Position numbers and translations under genes: made by a program | In this document: positions 54,424 to 64,000 of the stretch, piece by piece | Numbering within the stretch: the stretch's first letter is position 1 | Layout: each line of letters starts with the position of its first letter | NCBI GenBank assembly: GCA_012976225.1 | Contig: JAAVVG010000021.1 | Coordinates: 434,001-498,000 of the forward strand | Origin: Golubevia sp. BC0850 | Lineage: Eukaryota; Basidiomycota; Exobasidiomycetes; Golubeviales; Golubeviaceae | Length of the DNA stretch: 64,000 bases | Reading direction: 5' to 3' | Notes under the pieces: model-generated | The model's input: the letters and a program-made list of their open reading frames with translations, nothing else | The model's database searches: none | What the model was told of the DNA's origin: nothing

Positions 54424-55086
54424 GTTGAAAGCTCTTCTGCTTTCTCCCAGCCTGTAAATGACTGCCTTCCCTTCTCCCTTTTTGTTAATTTTCACAAAAA
54501 AAACAACAACAACTTTTTGTCTTTCTCAAGCATGTCTTCCCGCGCCACTGTCTCTATTCAACAACGCTCATTCATTTCTTTGTTCTTTACACTCCATTTC
54601 TTTTTGTAAGACGCTATACTGTTACTATTCTTTGCTTTGCATTTGATCGCGATCACTCAAAAGTTCTACCACTTTTTCTGTTTGATTCAGCTCTCTATCG
54701 CAAGTCATGAGTCAGGCTGCATGCAGTCTGACTGTTTTCAAGCTTCTTTGGAAGATCCTCGTTCTAAAGAAGCGAAAAGTGGCAATCACCAAACTTTTGA
54801 TCACTTGGTTATCATGAGATGGGTATAATTTTCTGTGATTTCATTCGGTCTCTCGCTTTCTCGTGTCTACTACAGGAGCTTGGATCCTCTTCCAACCCTC
54901 TCCCAATTGGTTCTAAATAAAGATGTCAGAAATTAAAGTAGAGCGGAGTCAAGAACGCAATTAAGATTCTGTTGGTCTTTTGGAACCGAACAGCTTTTGA
55001 AACCGACATTCTGACATAAGGAGAAAAGAGAAACCGAAGGACTGAAAGGTGGTGATTGAGAGCGAATCGTTGTGCTTTTCTGAGAT
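54424..55086. other. Convergent 3' region, LONRF-like gene / ATG18
   Basis: These 663 bases are T-rich at first (an A6 run near 54497), fitting a 3' UTR. No open frame with a motif is found. Confidence 0.4.
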
Positions 55087-57840
55087 TTATTCAGCCAGAC
55101 TTGAGCCACCATTAGAAGTATCAGCTCCATCCAAAAGAGAATATTCTAGTTGAGGGGAGGAGAGGGAAAAGGATGAGAGTTCAGTAAGCAAAGCTCTTGA
55201 ACCGGATGTGAAGAAAGGGAGAGCAAAACTCACGTTTCATCAGAACACATTCGCCACCTTGTTCCAAATCGATGTTGTAAGAATAGAAGTAGCCTTCTGA
55301 AGTGACTACCATTACTTGAGGAGTAGTACTGGGAGAAAAAGAAAATTTGGGGGGGGGGGCAGGAAAGAACAGAACTGTCAGTTTCCTCATCTCTTATATT
55401 CCTCTTGTTAGCAACAGGACTCACCTAGAAACAGCAACCATACTTCCCACTCCTCCATTTGGTAATTTCAAGAAAGCAAAATCCCTAGCAGGTTCCCACA
55501 TTTCAGCCAAAGAATTCGGTAAATATCCACCGACAGAACCACCTACTGAACGAGAGAAAGCTTGAGAACTTCTTCGAAGCGTTCCACTTTAAGAAGAGGA
55601 TTTGCATTATTCGGGAATCGAAAGGTTTTGCGAGGTCAGTGGCAAGAAACTTCCAGCCTCCTTCTCACTCTTTTCTTCCCCTTCTTCCTCTCCCCATCTT
55701 CTCCAACGAAACAAAATTAACAACTCACCTCAATCCACCACTTTTTTTCCTATCATCAATGAAAGCTTCATATCCACCTCCACCATTACTTCCCATAGTA
55801 GATTCACTTCCATTTTCACTTGCATCATCTCTCCCCAAATTGCCATTTCCATTTCCAACGATTCCTACCCCTCCTTTTTTCCTCCCTTCCCCATCAATCT
55901 TGAAAATATGTACAGTTTCAGTTTCAGAGCTACAACAAAGTAAAGAAGAGACTGCATTAAAACTAAGACTACAAATCCTAGCTTCTTTACTACCTCTTCT
56001 AAATTGACCTAATTTCTTTGCATTTGGGATCCCAAAGAGACGAATGATGGTACCTTTATCTGATGCAGTTGCAAGCAAGGATCCAGTTGAATTGAGGGAT
56101 AAACAAGAAATCGGAGATTTGTGAGCTTGGATAATGTTGACTACTGAAAGTGAGAGGAGGTCGAAAATTAAAACGTCTCCGGAAGTTGAGGCTGATGAGG
56201 AGAAGGAGGAGGTTGGAGATGGGACTGGAGAGGGGTATGCTAGGTAACATGGGTCTGAGGAGGATGTTAGGGCGCAGATGGCTGGGAGCAGAAAGAAAGG
56301 ACAGCAGTGATCAGTCCAAAGATTGTTGACAAAATTCCTTGTCCCTTGTGATGATATTTCTTGTGGCTGAGATGACCTGTCTCGAGTTCTCACCTTGAGG
56401 ATTTGGACTAGTCTCAATGGTATGTAGAAGTTTCATATTACTGATGTCGTAAATATAGATCTCTTCTTCCAAGACCACTACTAATCTACGCCTGTTGAGT
56501 TTCCTGTGAGATGAAAACCCGTTTTCAAAGCCGAAAATAAAAGAGAGAGTGGACCGAAAGGTAGCAAATGGAGAAAGACGAAAAAAGGATCAGTGAAACG
56601 TCGGAGATTCGAGGAATTGGGATTTCACTCCTTCGAATGGACAAAGAGGGAAATCGGAATTCTTTCTCCTTCACCGACACTCCATCGGAATTTCCTGAAG
56701 AGTTGATTTGAGGATGCTTGTAGAGAGACTTGAGATGAAATGGAAAACTCACACTCCAAGAATTGTGGTCGGGAAAAGAAGTTCACAAATCGTTGATTGA
56801 CGCTGTCAAGGGGAAATTTGAAGAAGTTGGTATGAGAGATTGGAGTTCGAGGAGAGGAAAAGTTGGGAAAAAATTCGAGGGGGGGGGGGAAATGCAAGGT
56901 AATAGAAAAGGGTTAAGGGATCAATCTTTGTTTTGTACTTTAAGTGAAAGGGGGAAGGAAGGAAGCGTTGAGGAAAGACCAACCCAAGATTCCTGCTCAT
57001 ACCAATTAAGATCGAAACAACTCAATAGATCTTGAAATCAACTCTCTTCCTTTCCTCCCCTTGATGAGAGGAAGAGGAGAGGGGAGAAAGGGCCTTCGCC
57101 TTCTATGCTTCTCCCTCCTTGCCAGCTCCAACCGAATCTTTCAATTGTCGATGCGAAAGCCAAAGGATGCCTTTCAAAGGCTGATGGATGAACATCTCCT
57201 AGACGTTGGCTTCCTAATCTATCTCTCCGCGTGCTGCTCTTACTCCCCCCTTCTCTCCCCTGTGATATCCCATGCTACTGCTTGGCAATTCAACTGAAAT
57301 CCAAAGCCATTCTCTTCGTATCAAAGTCCCAATCTCCTCATGACCCCCCCCCCGGGTCTATGGAACCGATTAGAGACCTCTCCCTAAACAACGCTCTCTC
57401 GCTTCTCACCTTTGTATTGACGATCTGCAACCTTCGAGGACTAGCATTGGAATTAGAATCGGGAGTCCCAACTAAAGCAACCAATGAAGTACAGAAAAGC
57501 ATCTCAACGATTGAAACCGGACCATCATCTGTTTTGAGAGAAAGATAGGGAAAGGCAAGAGTGAGCATGCGCCATGACCAAGGAAGGTTCTCCCATTCAC
57601 CTCAATCGTTCTAATCAGAGAGAAGACTGTTGATTGGAGAATCTTTAGATGTGGATTGAATCGGTGATGCTGACCTTTTGAATAGACCTTTCCGAAAGGT
57701 TCACAGTTGACGATTCTGTAACCTTGACGAGTTCCTACTGCTACGCAGCTCGCATCTTGGTTAAAGTTCAAGGCTAAAATGTTTGAATTGGAAGAGGAAG
57801 AGGATGATTTTGATGAAGATGAGGATGATGAGGGTGCCAT
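55087..57840 (-). CDS. ATG18: ATG18-type PROPPIN, WD40 phosphoinositide-binding autophagy protein
   Basis: Exons are 57840..57675, 57528..57410, 56802..56753, 56503..56394, 56281..55729, 55586..55425, 55328..55234 and 55145..55087; phases agree, giving 437 residues. Family landmarks in order: [94 protein letters not shown], the lipid-binding [50 protein letters not shown] and VLMKQYSLLDGA. PROPPINs bind PI3P and PI(3,5)P2 through the two sites around FRRG and work in autophagosome formation and vacuole shape. A Gly/Ser-rich loop follows TVHIFKI where the membrane loop is expected. Start 57840 lies before a Ser run; an upstream in-frame ATG at 57954 is possible. Exon 3 is 50 bases. Several introns contain runs of 10 or more G or C. 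Confidence 0.92.
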
Positions 57841-58435
57841 GATTGGAAGAGATGAGAAAAGGATAGGATAAAAGTAGAAGGTGAAAGAAAGGTGGGTGAG
57901 GTGAGAGAGTCTCGAGTCTCGACCAAGGTGGCGTGCCTCTGATGATGCTGCCATCAAACAGCCTCAACTCCTTCGATGTTCTGAGAGTGAGTATATAAAC
58001 AGTCTTTGGGGTTTCTAGATTTTCGATTCGACGAAGCAACAGCAACCCTAACAAAGAAGAGAGATGAGAGCTGTCAAACGGAATAACTCCGCCGCTACTA
58101 TTCTTGGAGAGCAAGCCAGTCAATCTCGAATCTCGAATCCAACATTCCATCCTCTCCAACATTTCTATTCTATCCTTCTTTATTTTCTATTCTTTCTTCA
58201 AAGCGTCAAGTACTCTTCCAACTCCTTCAAACCCAACCCAACCCAACCCAACCAGGCAATCCTTTCTTATTCCAATCCCAATTCCATTCCAATCTAGTCC
58301 CCACAAAATTTCAGCAGACCCAAACCCTTCTGACCTTTCCCTCCAACCTCGTTCTCCATCTTTTAACTAAAAGAGGTTCACCTTTCAATTTTCTCAAAAC
58401 TCTTAGACTAATCAACCCATCACAGAGCCATCAAG
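57841..58435. promoter_or_regulatory. Divergent promoter, ATG18 / KRE6
   Basis: These 595 bases separate the two opposing starts. About five copies of a CCCAA pentamer occur at 58231-58252 within the probable KRE6 leader, beside CT-rich tracts. No known operator is identified. Confidence 0.4.
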
Positions 58436-61400
58436 ATGGTGCCGACACCACCCTCCTTCTCTCGACCTCTACCAAATGCCTATTCTCCCAAGACTGCTCT
58501 TCAATCTTTAGCTCACAGTGAACTCGACGAAGATTTCGATAGCGCTCAGGAGCATCAGAGTAACGCTGCAGATGGTGGGGATCATATCAGGTTGACTATT
58601 CCTGATCCCGTTCTTTTCAAGGTGAGTTGCTGATATGATACGATCTGGTCAGACGAGTTTCAAGGCCTAGTCACCAGGCTTCTCGAAAGACGCGATGAGG
58701 TAGTCGAGATGATAGCGAAGAAATGCTGGTGCAGAGGTAGAGGTGGATTTAGGAGAGAAACAACCGAAAGTTTGACGTAGAAGAAGGCAGGATCGTAAAA
58801 AGGGGGAAGAAATCGGCGGTTGATGGAACCGACGGTTTGGAAGGATTGTTTGACTCATGCTAGCAAAGATATTCTATCTCATCTGTTTGAAGAAAGAGAT
58901 TCTTTTATCTCGATTGAAAAATCCGAAGCTTTTGAAGAAGAAAAACTGGCTTGTGCGGTCGCTAGGTTCTCTTCGAACTGACCCCTTTCCTTTTCAAACT
59001 CATCACAGGATGAAGCTTCTTCTACCCCTCAAAACCAATCACTTCCTCAAGCTCAAACTCAAACCACACCTTCAAATCAAACAGGTCCAAGATTCCGACA
59101 CAATAGAGGTAGATCTCAATTATCACCAACCACAACCACTACTCAAAAAGGTGACGTTCCTTCTTATTATGAACATACGAATTCTTTGATCACTTCTACG
59201 GAAAGCAGTGGTTCTCTTTCAAGTGAGAATGGGCCTGTTTCTCCTATAGCTAAGGGAAATTCAAGTTCTACTGACTTTGGAAGAGGTCAAAACAATAGAA
59301 TTGCAATGATTGGTGGGAAAGGTAGTCTGGATTATGGTAAACCTTCAAATTTAAACCTCCTTATCAATTCTCAATCAGATTCTCAATTTTCAGATGCAAC
59401 TGAAATCAACTCTACTGAATTAGGTTCACCAAGTAAAGAAAAAAATCCTCCGATTTTTAGAGGTTTTGGGACAGATTCTCCTTATTTGAATTCTCCTTCT
59501 TCAACTCATAATAATCATTATTCAAGTAATGGTTTGAATACTGCAACTTCTTCAGTCACGATTTTAGGTAATGGTAGTTCTTATCCTGCACCTGGGCCTG
59601 GTTCAAACTCCAATCCTAATTCTTATGCCGGAGATGAAAGTACCTTTGGTTATTCAACTTTCACTTCACCATTCAGTGGATCTAAATATGGGAATTTGAA
59701 TCAGTTAACAGAATTTAGTGATAGTACAACAAGTTTAGGTGGTAGTGGTAGTGGCAATGGTAAAACTACGTTGGTTACAAGTAACGATGGTCTCAAAGGA
59801 AAACTTGGAATCAGGTCGAAAAATGAGTTCGAAATCTTATTGTCTCAAGCTGGAGATTCACCTTTTTCTTGGGATACAATGGATGGAAAAGAAGAAGCTG
59901 ACGATTTTTTACATCAAGATTCAGATTCGGAATCGATTTTTGAAAAACCTTCTTCTTCTTCCAACTCAAAAAGGAAAACGAAATCTAAATCTCCTTGTTC
60001 ATTAATTTCTAACAAACGTGCGATTTTAAATATTGGAAGTTTGATTTTATTAGCTGCTGCCATGTTAACACTTTTCATGGGTTATCCAATCATTGATGGT
60101 ACGAGATATTTAGCAAGTAGTAGTGTTTCTAACAATCAAAATGCTGCTAACGCTGCTATTAATTCTGGTCCTTTACATGTTGGAAACATTAATGATTATA
60201 ATCGTTTCCCAAATTTGATCGATGTTGATACTCCCGATGATGTAAAGGAGAAATTGTCGGTTGATGGAAGTACTAAAATGAAATTGGTTTTCTCGGATGA
60301 ATTCAATCAGGATGGAAGAAGTTTTTATCCTGGTGATGATCCTTTTTGGGAAGCTGTGGATCTTTGGTATTGGGGAACTCAAAATTACGAATGGTGAGAC
60401 TCACACGTCCCTCAAACTTAGGGAACAATCCTGACTCTCCTGTCTTCTCTCCCATTTCTCTTCTTCTTCTTCTTCTTAGGTACGATCCAGCTGCTGTCAC
60501 TACTCAAGATGGAGCTTTACAAATCACTCTTTCGGAAATGGACATTCAGTGAGTAGAGAACCAAGGGAGGTTTTGACTTTCACGAAACCTGTCCTAAACT
60601 CTTCTCTCGCCTCTTCCTTCTCCCAAAAGCGATCTGAACTTTCGAGGAGGCATGCTCCAATCCTGGTAAGTGCTTCGAAATTGATGAGAACAATAGCACT
60701 CCGTCTCATCGACCTTCTACAACAGAATCGATTCTTCTCTATAGCCAGCAGTCTTTTCTGACTGGTTCCTTTTATTTACATCTTCTGGTTTTTTTCTTTC
60801 TCAGGAACAAGTTCTGCTTCACTGGAGGCTTGGTGGAAGCGAGGATTAGGCTTCCAGGATATTCAAATGTTCCTGGTCTCTGGCCTGCTTTTTGGATCAT
60901 GGGAAATTTAGGTAGACCTGGATACGGTGCTTCTTTAGAAGGGCTTTGGCCATACTCGTACGAAACTTGTGACGTTGGAACGGTCTGGAACCAAACTACT
61001 CCAGATGGAATCGAAGGAATCCCAGCTTCCAATGCTAGAGGAGGTAGGACTGCCTTCAACGGAAAGTATAACACTCAATCACTTTCTTTCCTTCAAGGTC
61101 AACGGCTCAGTGCTTGTACTTGCGAGACCGAAGATCATCCAGGTAAGTGTCGTGTCACTAGCGAAGGCAGGGACCAGAGTTCTTCTTTAGCATTCCGACT
61201 GACTTTCGCTTTGTCTCTCCTCCTCCTTGTTGACAGGTCCCAAGCTTTCGGATGGAAGCTGGAAAGGTAGATCAGCTCCTGAAATTGACGTCCTTGAGGC
61301 TCAGGTAAGTTGGAAACCTTTTTTATGGGGGCGAAAGGAGGTTGCCATTTTCTGACCTCTATCTCCCCCCCCACCCTTCTCAGGTCGGTCGAGGTGTTCA

Positions 61401-62441
61401 AGATCCAAGCACCCGAGTCATGCAAATCAGCTCCTCAGCTCAGTTCGCACCCTTCAACAATGATTATACCTTTACGAATAGGACTGGACCAGCTTTCACC
61501 GTCTTCACACCTTTGCAATCCAAAGAGAATACTTACAAAGGAGCTGCATTCCAGCAATCTGGTTCTATCGTCTCTGATACCTTGGTCGGTACCACTGAGA
61601 AAGGAATCTATGGACAGGGAGGAGGTGGTGCCTTTGCGACTTATGGAACTGAATATACTACTGGTACTGAGGGAACTGCAACTTGGATTCAAAATGATCA
61701 GCCCAATTTCAGGTTGAATGCTGCTGCTTTGGAAAGTGATCTTGTCTCTCAAATCGGATCAAGAGTCATGGCTGCTGAACCAATGTCTATCATTCTCAAT
61801 CTTGGAATTAGGTGAGCTTCGTTTCTGTTCGTGATTGAGTTTCGTTAATCTCTGACACTTCTTCTCTTTCAACACGTCCCCTTTCTTCCCTCACTCTACC
61901 AGTCAAAACTTTGGGACCCCAGACTGGACTCGACTTGCGTTCCCTTCTACAATGAGCGTCGATTGGGGTGAGTTTTGAGAAACTGGAAACGAGCAACGGG
62001 GCTCTAAAAATAAGTTTGAGCTGTTTGACTGACAAGCTGTCTTTTTCGTTCTTTCTCTTAGTGAGAGTCTACCAGCCTGAGGACTCCATCAACATCGGAT
62101 GCGACCCAGACGATTACCCTACTGCCGACTACATCAATAGACATCCAGAGGCCTACAACAATCCCAAGCTACAATTTTGGGGAAGATCTTCAGAAGAAGG
62201 AGGACTCGGAATGGATTGGCCTCGAAGCAATCTCACTGGTTGCGATTCTGAACCTTCCAAAGGTGGAATCGAAAATCCAGCCAATCCTCATCTAATTGTG
62301 AGTCACGCACTGGACTGCAGGAAACCAAAGCTGGTCTCTGAGATAAATAACGACACTGACCTCTTTCCATGCTTCTCTCTTCCCTTCTCTCGACAACAGG
62401 CGCCTTATATCTCTGCTGCCGACCTGCCAGGTTTCCAGTAA
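58436..62441 (+). CDS. KRE6: KRE6/SKN1 beta-1,6-glucan synthesis protein (GH16-like)
   Basis: Exons are 58436-58621, 59009-60393, 60480-60548, 60630-60665, 60805-61142, 61237-61304, 61384-61811, 61903-61967, 62062-62297 and 62400-62441; phases agree, giving 950 residues. The first ~400 residues are Ser/Asn/Thr-rich cytosolic sequence. A signal-anchor helix follows (ILNIGSLILLAAAMLTLFMG). The lumenal GH16-like domain has KMKLVFSDEFNQDGRSFYPG, FWEAVDLWYWGT, GGMLQSWNKFCFTGG, VPGLWPAFWIMGNLGRPGYG, YETCDVGTVWNQ, the catalytic-type APEIDVLEAQ, and NFGTPDW, ending VRVYQPEDSINIGCDP and ISAADLPGF. This is the type II membrane protein of the ER/Golgi needed for beta-1,6-glucan in walls. KRE6 and SKN1 cannot be told apart here. 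One exon is 36 bases. Confidence 0.92.
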
Positions 62442-62717
62442 TCGAAATATATCACTCTTTCCATCTTCTACTCAATTCCTCTTTTATTCGGATCGGAGCG
62501 TTCTCTCAAAAGAAAGATTCGACATCTTCTTCCACTCTCTCTCTCTCTCACACACACACTTTTTTTCTGTCGCCGCTTTTCTCTTGCATCTTCTCTCAAA
62601 CAACTCATCATATACATAAGACTCTTCAATTTTTCCCAAATCAATCCTCTCACTAGATTCTCGGCTTTTGTTTCCTTTTGGTTTCCCCTTTGATCTTTGT
62701 TACCAAAGTGCTTCTCT

Positions 62718-62750
<33 letters not shown>

Positions 62751-62987
62751 GTGTCTGTTTGCCCTTCTAAATGCGTCACACAATCTTTCTTCTACTAACA
62801 AACAATCGATTCCATCTTTGAAAATTCACTGTTCCCAGTCCATTCTTTTGAAGAATGGTTTGCGGTGGCAAAAGACTGATGCTGCTCGCTCCAACCCGCG
62901 CTTGGAAATATCGATTGAAGTTTACCGTTTACCTCCTCCTGACCACCACTTCGCTTCTCTCTCACTTATAAGATAGAATTCATCAGC
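62442..62987. promoter_or_regulatory. Upstream region of the RING gene, with (CT)n tract
   Basis: These 546 bases lie between KRE6 and the next start. A (CT) run of about 13 units at 62724-62750 and a short CA run at 62555-62565 stand out. This is the likely promoter and leader of the downstream gene. Confidence 0.4.
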
Positions 62988-64000
62988 ATGGAAGCAACTT
63001 CTAGTAATTCAACTATCAGTGGGATTCCCATTTCACTTTCCCAGTCTTTAAATCTTCCAAGTTCAAGTGATAGCACTTCCTCTTCAAGCTTAGTTACCTC
63101 TAGACCCATTCAATTAAAGCGTTCTCGTTCCCAAGATAGTCTTTCTACCATCAGTAACTTTCAATTCAATTCAAATGATCCTCTTCCTAACATTCAAGAC
63201 TCAGTAGCTCAAGCTTCTTCTTCTTCTTCTCCTTCTTCAAAACGTCAAGCTCAAGCCCAAAGCGGAAAGTCATCTGAGGAGCTCAATACTCCCACTTTTG
63301 ATATCGAAGCCATCGCTGTAGAGCTCAATTGTGGTATTTGCTTAGAGCTAGTTCATCGTCCAACTAGTAAGTACACCAAGAGCCTCTCATCTCAATCTTC
63401 AGCTTCTTCAAAAAGATGAGCAGCACCCATGGTCCAGTCCGATTGCCACATGTTCTGTCTGACCTTGCTCTCCCCAAATCATATCAGCCATTCTACCGTG
63501 TCTTCATTCTTTTTGTTGGAGCTGTATACATTCTTTCCTCAGACCGGAAAATCCAACCAAGACATCTCAAAACTGTCCGACTTGCTTGCAAAAGGTGACT
63601 CTCGCCAAAGTCAATCATTCTCTGGATTCTTTGAAACAGATTATGCTCAAGTTCGATCCTGGTAGAGAGAGACCTAGTGGAGAAATTCATGATGCAAATG
63701 AGACTTTTGAGAACTGGAAAGTAAGAAGTGGAACAGGAGAGGTGAGTGCAGACATGGTTGAGGAGGAGGGGATTGATAAGGGACTGATAGAGGAATTCGT
63801 TGGAATTGGCACTCTATCGATCGGAGAAGCCATTGTTCTTATTAGAATTAGGACACATCAGGCTCGGAACTTCGCTTCGCTGCTTGCGAAATCATTCATT
63901 CTTCCTTCGAAGCGTCCTTGAAGCCTATAAGTCGGTTGACCTCTAATCTCCACTCCTATCCTTTCGCAGATCCGTCCTGCTCCAGTCAGATATGACGATG
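62988..64000 (+). CDS. CHFR-like RING ubiquitin ligase (partial, runs off the right edge)
   Basis: Exon 1 is 62988-63366, exon 2 63488-63741 and exon 3 opens at 63970 and runs past the edge. The RING is formed across the first intron: LNCGICLELVHRPT joined to TILPCLHSFCWSCIHSFL, then NCPTCLQKVTLAKVNHSLDS, a complete C3HC4 set. The sequence after it (LKQIMLKFDPGRERPSGEIH) resembles the segment following the RING in CHFR and Dma1, where the protein continues RNH...LV.. and a Ser/Glu patch. The N-terminal 110 residues are Ser-rich and no FHA domain is visible in them, so assignment to CHFR itself is unsure. The donor at 63742 (GTGAGT) is preferred to GTAAGA at 63721. Confidence 0.72.

Noticed and set aside
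58231-58252. CCCAA pentamers as interstitial telomere repeat
   Set aside because: The unit does not match common fungal telomere repeats and has only about five copies in a leader region.
62724-62750. (CT)n run as a regulatory repeat of special meaning
   Set aside because: Pyrimidine tracts precede many genes in this window. This one is longer, but I see no evidence beyond low complexity.
63429-63665. Degenerate RING reading (DCHMFCLTLL) in the right-edge gene
   Set aside because: Using the acceptor at 63487 gives a complete RING (LPCLHSFCWSC), so the other frame lies in the intron.
1-64000. Retroelement, virus-like element, CRISPR array or rRNA
   Set aside because: No reverse transcriptase, integrase, capsid or transposase motifs, no long terminal repeats, no regular spacer arrays and no rRNA core sequence were seen on either strand.

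Overview
This window is nuclear DNA of a fungus, most likely a basidiomycete and perhaps of the Pucciniomycotina. Genes are dense and cut by many short introns, nearly all with a GTGAGT or GTAAGT donor. The gene set is fungal: KRE6/SKN1 glucan synthesis, GPI-type chitin deacetylase, BZZ1, ATG18, a Zn2Cys6 regulator and a Kre9/Knh1-like wall protein. All identifications come from reading motifs, since no search could be run. Exon borders were checked by reading phase.

Layout. 0-14 kb: an edge-truncated Cys-rich secreted protein (-), a peroxisomal-type 7-keto-8-aminopelargonate (KAPA) synthase of biotin synthesis (-), a nonsense-riddled F-box gene (+), a damaged membrane-protein gene (-), and a single-chain biotin-dependent acyl-CoA carboxylase (+). 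The carboxylase's large fifth intron holds a complete AT-hook/H1-tail-like gene on the other strand. 14-26 kb: a small unknown protein (-), TRAPP subunit TRS33 (+), MYG1 with two apparent frameshifts (+), CTF8 (+), an ArsB/CitM-type permease (-) and BZZ1 (-). 26-30 kb: chitin deacetylase (+) followed by a broken partial copy of its 3' part. 30-42 kb: a PEX28/29/30-type peroxin (-), a BRD8/Bdc1-type bromodomain protein (+), a 2.2 kb gene-poor stretch, an amino-acid permease (-) and a RING/coiled-coil gene with three in-frame stops (+). 42-64 kb: a Kre9/Knh1-like secreted protein (+), NAA38 (-), a Zn2Cys6 regulator (+), NAA20 (+), a RING-RING-LON protein (+), ATG18 (-), KRE6/SKN1 (+) and the 5' part of a CHFR-like RING ligase (+).

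Themes. Many neighbours are divergent pairs sharing 100-600 bp promoters. Biotin supply (KAPA synthase ending in the peroxisomal signal SKL) lies 4 kb from a biotin-using carboxylase. Two Nat-complex subunits (NatC NAA38, NatB NAA20) lie within 4 kb, and two wall enzymes (chitin deacetylase, KRE6) are present. Four host genes look damaged while their neighbours are clean. They could be true pseudogenes or, for the frameshifts, base errors. I saw no retroelement, virus-like element, CRISPR array, rRNA or convincing tRNA.
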